The position numbers and the translations under genes are program-made. This document shows, piece by piece, positions 8,627-16,369 of a DNA stretch of 64,000 nucleotides. Positions within the stretch are counted from its first letter, which is position 1. Each line of letters opens with the position of its first letter. The notes under the pieces were generated by a model that had not been told where the DNA came from, did no database searches, and worked only from the letters and a program-made list of their open reading frames with translations. Origin of the DNA: Faecalibacterium prausnitzii (GTDB lineage Bacteria; Bacillota; Clostridia; Oscillospirales; Ruminococcaceae); NCBI GenBank assembly GCA_004558805.1, contig SFDE01000001.1, positions 62,001 to 126,000 of the forward strand. Direction: 5' to 3'.

Positions 8627-9334
8627 ATGGTAGATGCGAGCATCCTGCCCTTTCTTGCAGAAAAAGGACACATAGTGTCTCTAGTAGGCGGCGGGGGAAA
8701 AACCACCCTGCTTTATGCCATGGCGGACTGCTGTGCAAAAAAAGGATGGAGGACCCTTGCCACCACCACCACCCACATCCTGTGCCCCGGCGGCGGACGC
8801 TGGGCGCAGACGGATGCCCGACTGGAAGCTCTGTGGCGCAGCGGCAGTTACGCTGTGGCTGGCTCTGCCGCCCCGGCAGGCAAGCTGACCGCACCCGCCG
8901 GGCAGCAGTTGGCAGACTGGATCTCCCGCTCCGAAGCGGTTTTTGTGGAGGCAGACGGCGCAAAGCATCTGCCCTGCAAAGTCCCGGCAGAGCATGAACC
9001 GGTACTGCTGCCCCAATGCGACATCGTTTTGGCGGTGGCAGGGCTTTCGGCACTGGGAAAACCGCTGGAGCAAGTATGCTTTCGTCTGAAGGAGGCGTGC
9101 AGGGTACTATCTGTCGCCCCGGACACTCTTCTGACCCCGGGACTGCTTGCCCGGATGCTTGCCGACCCGCAGGGCGGGCGGAAAAATGTGGGCAGACGGC
9201 AGTTCCATGTAGTGCTCAATCAGGCGGATACCTCCCGGCGGAGGATGCTGGGAGAGCAGGTGCTCTGTATTTTACAGCAGGAGTACGGAATAAACGGATT
9301 TTTGACATTCTTTCAGGAAGGAGAACGTGCTTAG
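8627..9334 (+). CDS. yqeC: Selenium-dependent molybdenum hydroxylase accessory protein YqeC
   Basis: 235 residues. The N-terminus has a P-loop (VGGGGKTTLLYAMA, residues about 20-33) and a TTTTH segment, matching the YqeC family. YqeC is one of the two marker proteins of the selenium-dependent molybdenum hydroxylase system and is thought to help place selenium or assemble the cofactor. Its exact chemistry is not established. The gene starts three bases after the catalytic subunit and is followed two bases later by selD, so it belongs to the same transcript. Confidence 0.88.
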   Translation: MVDASILPFLAEKGHIVSLVGGGGKTTLLYAMADCCAKKGWRTLATTTTHILCPGGGRWAQTDARLEALWRSGSYAVAGSAAPAGKLTAPAGQQLADWISRSEAVFVEADGAKHLPCKVPAEHEPVLLPQCDIVLAVAGLSALGKPLEQVCFRLKEACRVLSVAPDTLLTPGLLARMLADPQGGRKNVGRRQFHVVLNQADTSRRRMLGEQVLCILQQEYGINGFLTFFQEGERA

Positions 9335-9336
9335 AG

Positions 9337-10371
9337 ATGAGCCAGACAGAAAAGATCGTGTTCTGCACCGGCGGCGGCTGCACCGCCAAGCTGGGGGCAG
9401 GCGTGCTGAGTCATATTCTGGAAAAGCTCCCCCGTGGCGAAAAGGATCCGGATCTTCTGGTGGGCTACGACAGCCGGGACGATGCGGCGGTCTACCGCAT
9501 TACAGAGGATATTGCATTGGTGCAGACGGTGGATTTCTTTCCGCCTATGGTGGAGGACCCCTATACCTTTGGACAGATCGCTGCGGCAAATGCTTTGAGT
9601 GATATTTATGCCATGGGGGGAGAGGTAAAGACGGCGCTGAATCTGGTCTGCTTCCCGGAAAGCATGGATCTGAACATTTTGGGTGAGATCCTGCGGGGCG
9701 GTGCCGAAAAGGTGGCAGAAGCAGGTGGCATCCTTGCCGGTGGGCATTCCATTTCCGACAGCGGTGTCAAGTACGGTTTGTCGGTCACGGGACTTGTGGA
9801 CCCCCATCATCTGTACGCCAACGATGCCGGAAAGGTGGGCGACAAGCTGATCCTTACCAAGGCGCTGGGGGTGGGACTGATCTGCACTGCCAACCGGGTA
9901 GGCGAAGCCGATCCGGAGCATCTTGCTGCCGCGATCCGGTCCATGACTACCCTGAACCGCACCGCAGCGCAGATCAGCCGGAAATACCGGGTCCATGCTG
10001 CCACTGACGTCACCGGCTTTAGTTTTCTGGGACACCTCCATGAGATGATGGGAGGAAAGCTTTCCTGCCGGGTGGACGCCCGCCGGGTCCCGGTGCTGCC
10101 GGGGGCGGAAAAAGCAGCAGAGGATTTTCTCTATACCGCCGCCGGACAGCGGAACCGCAATCACACGGCGCCCTTTGTGCGGTTTGAGGGAGTCCCGTTC
10201 TCCATGGAGGAGGTCCTCTATGACCCCCAGACTTCCGGAGGTCTGCTTTTTGCAGTAGACCCGGCGGATGCCAATGAACTGGAGCAGGAACTGCAGCAGG
10301 CAGCTCTTGCGGCAAAGATCGTGGGCGAGATACTGGACAAAACGGATCCGGAGATCATCGTAGCATACTAA
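9337..10371 (+). CDS. selD: Selenophosphate synthase (selenide, water dikinase)
   Basis: 344 residues, normal for SelD. It makes selenophosphate from selenide and ATP. The catalytic Cys15 and Lys18 lie in GGGCTAKLGAG, and the codon is TGC rather than TGA, so the enzyme needs no selenocysteine. The downstream ATP-binding domain has DIYAMGG and GGHSISDSG. The ATG at 9337 has AGGAAGGAG upstream, and longer in-frame extensions run into yqeC. Its position among yqeC, yedF and yqeB, with no selA, selB or selC in the window, suggests that selenophosphate goes to the molybdenum hydroxylase. The rest of the genome could still hold Sec genes. Confidence 0.95.
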   Translation: MSQTEKIVFCTGGGCTAKLGAGVLSHILEKLPRGEKDPDLLVGYDSRDDAAVYRITEDIALVQTVDFFPPMVEDPYTFGQIAAANALSDIYAMGGEVKTALNLVCFPESMDLNILGEILRGGAEKVAEAGGILAGGHSISDSGVKYGLSVTGLVDPHHLYANDAGKVGDKLILTKALGVGLICTANRVGEADPEHLAAAIRSMTTLNRTAAQISRKYRVHAATDVTGFSFLGHLHEMMGGKLSCRVDARRVPVLPGAEKAAEDFLYTAAGQRNRNHTAPFVRFEGVPFSMEEVLYDPQTSGGLLFAVDPADANELEQELQQAALAAKIVGEILDKTDPEIIVAY

Positions 10372-10397
10372 AACATAGAATAGAAAGGAAAATGATT

Positions 10398-11003
10398 ATG
10401 TTCAAAGTAGACGCAAGAGGAGACGCCTGCCCGCTGCCGGTGGTCAAGGCGAAAAAAGCAATCCTGGATCTGAAGGGCGCCGGTGAGGTGGAAGTGCTGG
10501 TGGATAACGAGATCGCCGTACAGAACCTGACCAAGATGGCACAGCAGAAGGGCTACCTCTACAGCGCTGAGAAGCTGGCAGACCGGGAATACCGGGTGCT
10601 GTTTACGGTGGGCAATGCAGCGCCTGCCCCTGCGCCGGAAGCACCGGCGTGCCAGCCGGACGCCCGTACCGATACGGTGGTGGCGATCAGCTCGGACAAA
10701 ATGGGCACCGGTGCCGAGGAACTGGGCAAGACCCTGCTGAAGGCATTTGTATTTGCCTTGACCCAGCAGGAAAAGCTGCCCAAAACGATCTTGTTCTACA
10801 ACGGCGGCGCTGCACTGAGCTGCGAAGGTTCTCCCATGTTGGAGGACCTCCGGGCACTGGAGGCACAGGGTGTGGAGATCATGACCTGCGGCACCTGCCT
10901 GAATTTTTACGGTCTCACCGAGAAGCTGGCGGTGGGCAGCGTCACCAATATGTATTCTATCGTTGAGACGCTGATGCAGGCAGGCAGTGTGATCAAGCCG
11001 TGA
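10398..11003 (+). CDS. yedF: Selenium metabolism protein YedF (TusA-like domain plus DsrE-like domain)
   Basis: 201 residues. The N-terminal 70 residues are a TusA/SirA-like fold with the active CPLP motif at C11. After a short Ala/Pro linker (residues about 73-85) the second half resembles DsrE-type sulfur carriers and holds the CGTC pair near residue 164. YedF is a frequent partner of SelD and is thought to carry selenium as a persulfide-like adduct. The ATG at 10398 is better spaced from AAAGGA than the ATG at 10392. The stop overlaps the next gene's GTG start by four bases. Confidence 0.87.
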   Translation: MFKVDARGDACPLPVVKAKKAILDLKGAGEVEVLVDNEIAVQNLTKMAQQKGYLYSAEKLADREYRVLFTVGNAAPAPAPEAPACQPDARTDTVVAISSDKMGTGAEELGKTLLKAFVFALTQQEKLPKTILFYNGGAALSCEGSPMLEDLRALEAQGVEIMTCGTCLNFYGLTEKLAVGSVTNMYSIVETLMQAGSVIKP

Positions 11004-12139
11004 TCTATCTGGACAATGCCGCCACCACCCTGTGCAAGCCGCCACAGGTGGAAAAAGCCATGCTGGATGCCCTGCGCACCGCCGGAAATCCGGGACGGGG
11101 TGCCCATGAGCCTACTCTGCACGCCTCCCGGCTGGTCTATGCCGCCCGGGAAGCAGTGGCAGAGCTTCTACATGCACCGGACCCCTCCTGCATTGCCTTT
11201 GCAGCCAATGCCACGGAAGCGCTGAACATTGCGCTGGCAGGACTGCTGGCACCGGGAGATCATGTGATCACAACGGTCTGCGAGCACAACTCGGTGCTGC
11301 GCCCCCTTTACCGGCTGGAAGAACAGGGCGCAGAGCTGTCCTTTACCCCGGTGGACGAAAAGGCACGGCTGCAATACGACCAGTGGGAAAAGCTGTTGCG
11401 TCCCAACACCCGGGCACTGGTGGTGACTGGGGCTTCCAATGTCACCGGAAACGGCACGGATCTGCAAAAGGCAGCGCAGTTTGCACACCGGCATGGGCTG
11501 CTTTTTGTCGTAGACGGAGCACAGACCGCCGGGGCGCAGACCATGGATGTGCAGCAGCTGGGGGTGGATGTGCTGTGCTTTACCGGGCACAAGGCATTGC
11601 TGGGTCCTCAGGGCACCGGCGGCTTGTACCTGCGCCCGGGGCTGTCGGTTGCGCCGCTGCTGGTAGGCGGCAGCGGGGTCCACAGCTTTGACCGGCACCA
11701 TCCGACGCAGATGCCCACCGCACTGGAAGCAGGCACCCTGAATGTTCCCGGACTGGCAGGGCTTTGCGCAGGGGTGCAATGGCTGCTGGAACAGGATGTG
11801 AGGCAGCTGGCACAGCGGGAAGCGGAACTTGCCGCATTATTTTACGGACAGGTCCAGGATATCCCGGCGGTAAAGGTCTACGGAGACATGACCATGATCC
11901 CCCGCGCTCCCATCGTATCGCTGAACATAGGCACCGAGGATTCGGCACGGGTGGCGGATATCCTGTGGGAAGAGTACGGCATCTGCGTCCGTGCCGGGGC
12001 ACATTGTGCGCCCCGGATGCATCAGGCACTGGGCACAGAGGCACAGGGCGTGGTGCGGTTCAGCTTTTCCCACTTCAATACCGAAGAGGATGCGCTTTGC
12101 GCCGCCAAGGCGGTGCGGGAGCTGGCGCAGGAGATATAA
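11000..12139 (+). CDS. Cysteine desulfurase / selenocysteine lyase-like aminotransferase class V enzyme
   Basis: 379 residues, starting with GTG at 11000 inside the end of yedF (GTGA overlap). YLDNAATT is the class V N-terminal signature. FTGHKALLG holds the pyridoxal phosphate lysine near residue 197. GAHCAPRMHQALG carries the catalytic cysteine near 335. The enzyme frees sulfur or selenium from cysteine or selenocysteine and holds it as a persulfide or perselenide. Related enzymes sit in the Enterococcus faecalis hydroxylase cluster, so it likely supplies selenium to SelD or sulfur to the cofactor here. General iron-sulfur assembly is less likely because no scaffold gene is adjacent. Confidence 0.86.
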   Translation: MIYLDNAATTLCKPPQVEKAMLDALRTAGNPGRGAHEPTLHASRLVYAAREAVAELLHAPDPSCIAFAANATEALNIALAGLLAPGDHVITTVCEHNSVLRPLYRLEEQGAELSFTPVDEKARLQYDQWEKLLRPNTRALVVTGASNVTGNGTDLQKAAQFAHRHGLLFVVDGAQTAGAQTMDVQQLGVDVLCFTGHKALLGPQGTGGLYLRPGLSVAPLLVGGSGVHSFDRHHPTQMPTALEAGTLNVPGLAGLCAGVQWLLEQDVRQLAQREAELAALFYGQVQDIPAVKVYGDMTMIPRAPIVSLNIGTEDSARVADILWEEYGICVRAGAHCAPRMHQALGTEAQGVVRFSFSHFNTEEDALCAAKAVRELAQEI

Positions 12140-12369
12140 TGCGTGCAAAAAGACCCTATATCGTTCTTTCGTTCCACACCACTCTGGAAGCAATGGAGTG
12201 GGAAAAACATTGCCTTGCATCCTGTATCCCGGGACGACTCATTCCGCTGCCCCGGGAGATCTCTGCGGGCTGCGGGCTGGCATGGCGGATGCCGCCGGAA
12301 GAGTGGGAACTTTGGCAGATGAAACTGAAAGACTGCCGGTTCGAGGCAATAACAACTGTGGAGCAGTGA
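12139..12369 (+). CDS. DUF3343 putative Se/S carrier protein
   Basis: 76 residues. The start codon shares one base with the stop of the desulfurase gene (TAATG), so translation is coupled. The HTTLEAMEWE stretch, followed by GRLIPLPREISAGCGLAWRM, is the DUF3343 pattern, which has a single conserved cysteine in the SAGCG motif near residue 44. The family is regarded as a small selenium or sulfur shuttle and often lies beside SelD and YedF. Its placement right after the desulfurase supports a role as acceptor. Direct biochemical proof for the family is thin. Confidence 0.83.
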   Translation: MRAKRPYIVLSFHTTLEAMEWEKHCLASCIPGRLIPLPREISAGCGLAWRMPPEEWELWQMKLKDCRFEAITTVEQ

Positions 12370-12385
12370 ACAGGAGAACAACAAA

Positions 12386-13435
12386 ATGAACAGGATACCC
12401 CTTTATCATGCCCTGCGTTCCGGGCAGCAGGCAGGAGACTGCCTTTTTGCTACGGTGTTGGATGGGAGTGCTGCAGGCACACAGATCCTTTTCAGCGGCG
12501 GAGAACCGATATGGCTGGAGGGCACGCTGCCGGAAAAGGCGGACCTTTGCGCCCTGCAAAGCTGTACCTCCACCGGCTTTCTGGAGCTTGGCTGCGGACG
12601 TGTGTTCGCAGAGCGCTTTGGTGCCGCTCCTCAGCTGGTGGTCTGCGGCGGCGGGCACGTTGCGGCGGCGGTGGTACGGCTGGCAAAACTGCTGTGTCTG
12701 CCGGTGACTGCGGTGGAAGACCGTCTGGAGTTTGCCGCTCAGCTGCGGGAAGCCGGTGCGGATACCGTGCTTTGCGCCCCCTTTGAGGAAGCACTGCAAC
12801 AGGTGCCCGGGGGAGCGGAGACCTATTTTGCCGTATTGACCCGTGCCCATGCCTTTGATCTTGTCTGCCTGAAACAGATCCTGCAGAAGCCTGCCGCCTA
12901 TGTGGGAATGCTGGGCAGTCATCGGCGTGCTATGCTGGTACGCCAGCAGCTGACCCAAGCCGGTGCAGACTCTGCACGGATCGAAGCCCTCCATGCCCCC
13001 ATCGGGCTTTCCATTGGCGCACAGACTGCGCAGGAAATCGCCCTTTCTATTCTGGCACAGATCGTAGAGGTCAAAAACGCCCGCACCCAGACCGAGGGCT
13101 TTGTCCCGGCGATTCTGGAAGCAATGGAAAAGGCAGAGCGTATGGGACGGCAGGCAGTGCTTGCCACCATCGTTTCCCGCCACGGTTCCACCCCCCGGGA
13201 CGTGGGAGCAAAGATGCTGGTGTTCTCGGACGGTAAGACCGCAGGCAGTGTGGGCGGCGGCATTATGGAATACCAGACCACCCTTTCTGCACAGGAAATG
13301 CTCGCAAAGGGGCGGCAGCAACGGGTGCTCCGCTGTACCACCGAGGGCAACGGCGAGGATACGGCGGTTGCCGCCTGTGGAGGTTCCATGGATCTGCTGC
13401 TGCAAATCGTGACCACCGGGGAGGATCGTTTATGA
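12386..13435 (+). CDS. XdhC/CoxI family maturation protein with reversed domain order
   Basis: 349 residues. Residues about 83-230 form the XdhC Rossmann domain: VVCGGGHVAAAVVRLAK, then VGMLGSHRRAML, then HAPIGLSIGAQTAQEIALSI. Residues about 255-340 form the CoxI-type domain: ATIVSRHGSTPRDVGAKML, then GSVGGGIMEYQ, then ACGGSMDLLL. In the usual XdhC the CoxI domain comes first, so the order here is swapped. A region of about 80 residues at the N-terminus is unassigned. XdhC proteins bind molybdopterin and hand over the sulfurated (here perhaps selenated) cofactor to the apoenzyme. The gene overlaps yqeB by four bases. Confidence 0.85.
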   Translation: MNRIPLYHALRSGQQAGDCLFATVLDGSAAGTQILFSGGEPIWLEGTLPEKADLCALQSCTSTGFLELGCGRVFAERFGAAPQLVVCGGGHVAAAVVRLAKLLCLPVTAVEDRLEFAAQLREAGADTVLCAPFEEALQQVPGGAETYFAVLTRAHAFDLVCLKQILQKPAAYVGMLGSHRRAMLVRQQLTQAGADSARIEALHAPIGLSIGAQTAQEIALSILAQIVEVKNARTQTEGFVPAILEAMEKAERMGRQAVLATIVSRHGSTPRDVGAKMLVFSDGKTAGSVGGGIMEYQTTLSAQEMLAKGRQQRVLRCTTEGNGEDTAVAACGGSMDLLLQIVTTGEDRL

Positions 13436-14247
13436 AAAAAGATGCTTTGATCCTTGTGCGGGGCGGCGGAGACCTTGCCACCGGCACCATACATCGGCTG
13501 TGGTCGGCGGGGCTGCGGGTCCTTGTGCTGGAAGCAGAACGTCCGGCGGCGATCCGGCGGCAGGTGGCTCTGTCGGAAGCGGTTTACGAGGGAGAGACCA
13601 CCGTGGAGGATCTGCGTGCCGTCCGGATCGGTTCTCCGGCGCAGGCACCGGCAGTGTGGACAGAAAATGCCGTGCCGGTGCTTGTGGACCCGGAGGGAAG
13701 CTGCATCCCGGAGGTAAAGCCGGATGTGGTGGTGGATGCCATCCTTGCAAAGAAAAACTGTGGCACGAGCCGCAGCATGGCACCTCTGACTATTGCACTG
13801 GGTCCGGGTTTTACCGCCGGGCAGGATGTGGACTTTGTGGTGGAAACCAAGCGAGGACACCGGCTGGCTCAGATCATCCGGGAAGGAACGGCGGCACCCA
13901 ACACCGGCATCCCCGGCGTGATCGCAGGTTACGGAGCGGAGCGGGTGATCCATGCTCCGGAAGCCGGCGTGTTTTACGATGTACATGCCATTGGAGATCT
14001 GGTGGAAGCCGGAGAGATCATTGCCCGGATCCAGACCCCGGAGGGAGAACAGATCCCGGTGACCACCCGGATCCCCGGCATCCTGCGGGGACTGCTGCGC
14101 AGCGGCTACCCCGTGACAAAGGGCTTTAAGGTGGCAGATGTGGACCCCAGGAAAGAAGAACTGGCAAACTGTTTTCTGATCTCGGACAAATCCCGCTGCA
14201 TTGCCGGCAGCGTACTGGAATTGGTCTGTGCCCGGCTGTGGAAATAA
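13432..14247 (+). CDS. yqeB: Selenium-dependent molybdenum hydroxylase system protein YqeB
   Basis: 271 residues, matching the YqeB (EF2563-like) family. The N-terminus is a nucleotide-binding-like ILVRGGGDLATGTIHRL, the middle has KPDVVVDAILAKKN, and VETKRGHRLAQII follows. YqeB is the best marker of the selenium-dependent molybdenum hydroxylase system and occurs only with it. Its reaction is unknown. It is the last gene of the operon, starts within the end of the XdhC gene (ATGA) and is followed at once by a strong terminator. Confidence 0.9.
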   Translation: MKKDALILVRGGGDLATGTIHRLWSAGLRVLVLEAERPAAIRRQVALSEAVYEGETTVEDLRAVRIGSPAQAPAVWTENAVPVLVDPEGSCIPEVKPDVVVDAILAKKNCGTSRSMAPLTIALGPGFTAGQDVDFVVETKRGHRLAQIIREGTAAPNTGIPGVIAGYGAERVIHAPEAGVFYDVHAIGDLVEAGEIIARIQTPEGEQIPVTTRIPGILRGLLRSGYPVTKGFKVADVDPRKEELANCFLISDKSRCIAGSVLELVCARLWK

Positions 14248-14258
14248 ACAAATAAATA

Positions 14259-14312
14259 CGCCTCCCTTTTCCGGTCTATGATCCACCGGGAAAGGGAGGC
14301 GTGTTTGTTTTT
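14259..14312 (+). terminator. Strong terminator ending the selenium/molybdenum operon
   Basis: A 16-base stem (14259-14274 with 14286-14301, one G-T pair) with an 11-base loop and a T-rich tail. It also separates the operon from the convergent PadR/DUF2812 genes. Confidence 0.85.
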
Positions 14313-14327
14313 AAATGGAGAACACTG

Positions 14328-14831
14328 TCATTCGTGGAGGGTGCGTTCCTGTTCCAGAGCTGCTTTGGAGCCGTGGATGCGTCCCAGTGCATAGGAGAGC
14401 AGGGCAGCGCACAGCAGATTGAGCAAGCCGAAGCGGGCTTGGTCCAGAGAGTTCGTCACGCCCATGATCAGGTTTGCCAGGCAGATCAGCGCAAGCATCC
14501 GTCCGATACGATCCAGATGTGTAATACGGGAGTCTATATCCGATAGCAGGTCAAAGCTGCCCAGCTCTGCCTTCCGGCGGAAGTAGCACCAGTTGACGAT
14601 GCTGCCAATGTATTCTGCTCCCAGTTCTTCCACAAAGCGGCGGTAATCCTCACTGGGGTTCATCTCCAGACGGAGGATGTATTCTCCCGGTTCGCAGCGC
14701 CGGAAGGTATAGCCAAAAAAGCTTACCTCTTCCAGCACCCAGCCTTCCATCGCCATCTGGTTCAGCCAGCGTTCTTCTTTTTCAAAGTCCCACACAAAAA
14801 ATATCTTGAAAACTTTTTTCGTCTTGTTCAT
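14328..14831 (-). CDS. DUF2812 domain membrane protein
   Basis: 167 residues. The N-terminal 100 residues are soluble and match the DUF2812 pattern (FFVWDFEKEERWLNQMA, then GEYILRLEM). Two hydrophobic helices follow (about residues 108-150). The family is common beside PadR regulators in Firmicutes and its function is not known. The start overlaps the PadR stop by four bases (ATGA), so the two genes form one transcript. A sensor or effector role in an envelope response is possible but cannot be shown from sequence. Confidence 0.8.
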   Translation of the reverse strand: MNKTKKVFKIFFVWDFEKEERWLNQMAMEGWVLEEVSFFGYTFRRCEPGEYILRLEMNPSEDYRRFVEELGAEYIGSIVNWCYFRRKAELGSFDLLSDIDSRITHLDRIGRMLALICLANLIMGVTNSLDQARFGLLNLLCAALLSYALGRIHGSKAALEQERTLHE

Positions 14832-15145
14832 AGCCCTTCCTCCCTCAGGATGCTCTCACCGTTTGCCACCAGCTGCTGCAGCCGGGCAAGTTCCCTCTTC
14901 AATACCTGTAATCCATCGGCAGTCAGCTGGTATTCCTTTTTGCGGCTGCCGCTTTCCATGGGCAGCGGGCGGATCCAGCCCTTTTCGCACAACGAAGTCA
15001 GTGCACCATACAGTGTCCCGGCGGCAAGATGGACCCTCCCACCGGAAAGCTCTTCGGTCTGCTGCATAATGCCATAGCCGTGCTGCGGATGATACAGGGA
15101 AAGCAGGATGTAGTAAGTTGATTCTGTCAGTGCCGGGATCTCCAT
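14828..15145 (-). CDS. PadR family transcriptional regulator
   Basis: 105 residues, typical of short PadR proteins. The winged helix covers residues 1-80 (STYYILLSLYHPQHGYGIMQ, then AAGTLYGALTSLCEKGWI), with a C-terminal dimer helix rich in Leu and Gln. The ATG at 15145 is preferred because upstream codons would run through the promoter. The only good ribosome site, GGAGG, is about 12 bases away, which is long. Two palindromes on its own promoter suggest autorepression. The partner gene encodes the DUF2812 membrane protein. Confidence 0.87.
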   Translation of the reverse strand: MEIPALTESTYYILLSLYHPQHGYGIMQQTEELSGGRVHLAAGTLYGALTSLCEKGWIRPLPMESGSRKKEYQLTADGLQVLKRELARLQQLVANGESILREEGL

Positions 15146-15178
15146 GGCGGGGATCGACCTCCAATCCGTTGTCCTTTT

Positions 15179-15199
15179 ATATATCGCCAACCGATATAT
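15179..15199. promoter_or_regulatory. Operator-like palindrome 1 (downstream site) of the PadR gene
   Basis: Perfect inverted repeat ATATATCG-N5-CGATATAT, placed a few bases after the predicted transcription start of the PadR gene on the minus strand. Confidence 0.7.
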
Positions 15200-15208
15200 C
15201 GTGTTTTG

Positions 15209-15237
15209 AGTATATCGCCATTCGATATATTTGTCAA
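15209..15237 (-). promoter_or_regulatory. Near-consensus promoter of the padR-DUF2812 operon
   Basis: On the minus strand TTGACA (15237-15232), a 17-base spacer and TATACT (15214-15209). It is one of the strongest promoters in the window, as expected for a gene held down by a repressor. Confidence 0.85.
15211..15230. promoter_or_regulatory. Operator-like palindrome 2 inside the PadR promoter
   Basis: TATATCG (15211-15217), five bases, CGATATA (15223-15229). It fills the spacer between the -35 and -10 boxes. Its centre is about 31 bases from palindrome 1, close to three helical turns. Confidence 0.72.
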
Positions 15238-15321
15238 GAGCCTTTTGAGTATATGGAAAAAGCAATAGAAGCAGGGAAAAGATTTTGTGCGTTTTTCACA
15301 GTTTTCTTCTGCTGATTTTGG

Positions 15322-15330
15322 TGGTACAAT
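15322..15330 (+). promoter_or_regulatory. Extended -10 promoter element of phoH
   Basis: TG-G-TACAAT (15322-15330), followed directly by TATAAT at 15330-15335. The -35 region is T-rich without a good match. It lies about 35 bases before the phoH start. Confidence 0.5.
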
Positions 15331-15364
15331 ATAATTATTAAATTGTGCGTATCAGGAGGCGCCC

Positions 15365-16324
15365 ATGGCAGAAAAGTGCATTGAACTGGATAGCGTGGAG
15401 ATCGCTGCTGCGGTTTTTGGCAACTGCGACCGGAATATCCGGCTGCTGGAAAAGGAGTTTTCGGTCACGGCTGTCTGCCGAGGCACGCAGCTCCGGCTCT
15501 CCGGTGAAGCTGCAAATGTTGCAGCGGCATCCCGGGCAGTAGACGGTATGCTCCTGCTGATCGAGAATCATACTCCGCTGGAAGATCAGACCGTGAACTA
15601 CTGCATCAGTCTGGCACACGGCGGAGAGGAAAAGCGGGTCCGGGAGCTCACCGAGGATTTTGTTACGGTGACCGTGAAAGGACGCCCCATCCGCCCCAAA
15701 ACGCTGGGACAGAAGGAATACCTGAGCGCCATCCGCAGCCATGCCATCACCTTTGGCGTAGGTCCGGCAGGTACCGGCAAGACTTATCTTGCGGTCGCCA
15801 TGGCGGTCAAGGCGTTCAAAGCAAAGGAGGTCTCCCGCATTATCCTGACCCGTCCGGCGGTGGAGGCAGGGGAGAAGCTGGGCTTTCTGCCCGGAGACCT
15901 GCAGCAGAAGGTGGACCCGTACCTCCGCCCGCTGTACGATGGACTATTTGATATGCTGGGGGCAGAGACCTACGAGCGGCTTGTAGAAAAGCAGATCATT
16001 GAAGTCGCACCCCTTGCCTATATGCGGGGACGCACTCTGGACGACTCCTTTATCATTCTGGACGAGGCGCAGAACACCACGCCGGAGCAGATGAAGATGT
16101 TTTTGACCCGTATGGGCGTCGGCTCCAAAGTGGTGGTCACCGGCGATGTGACCCAGATCGACCTGCCGGAACGTACCCGCAGCGGTCTTGTGGATGCGCT
16201 GCAGGTACTGAAAGGGGTGGGCGGGATCGCACAGTGCTATTTTACAGAGAAGGATGTTGTGCGCCACCGTCTTGTGCAGGAGATCATTAAAGCATACGAA
16301 AAAGCCGATCATCCGGCAAAATGA
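15365..16324 (+). CDS. phoH: PhoH family ATPase
   Basis: 319 residues, normal for PhoH/YbeZ. Walker A GPAGTGKT lies near residue 132 and Walker B FIILDEAQN near residue 235, with the family's RPAVEAGEKLGFLPGD between them. The N-terminal ~100 residues resemble the nucleic-acid-binding part of PhoH-like proteins. PhoH is thought to act with YbeY in RNA metabolism, and ybeY is the next gene here. AGGAGG lies directly upstream of the ATG. A few dozen bases separate it from ybeY, so one transcript is likely. Confidence 0.93.
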   Translation: MAEKCIELDSVEIAAAVFGNCDRNIRLLEKEFSVTAVCRGTQLRLSGEAANVAAASRAVDGMLLLIENHTPLEDQTVNYCISLAHGGEEKRVRELTEDFVTVTVKGRPIRPKTLGQKEYLSAIRSHAITFGVGPAGTGKTYLAVAMAVKAFKAKEVSRIILTRPAVEAGEKLGFLPGDLQQKVDPYLRPLYDGLFDMLGAETYERLVEKQIIEVAPLAYMRGRTLDDSFIILDEAQNTTPEQMKMFLTRMGVGSKVVVTGDVTQIDLPERTRSGLVDALQVLKGVGGIAQCYFTEKDVVRHRLVQEIIKAYEKADHPAK

Positions 16325-16369
16325 CAGTATAAATAAAAGACACCAAAACCAGGAAGGAGAGGACTGAAT

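Noticed and set aside
6263..8671. Long minus-strand open frame antisense to the hydroxylase catalytic subunit
   Set aside because: The plus-strand product has all molybdopterin-binding motifs. The antisense frame has no ribosome site or family.
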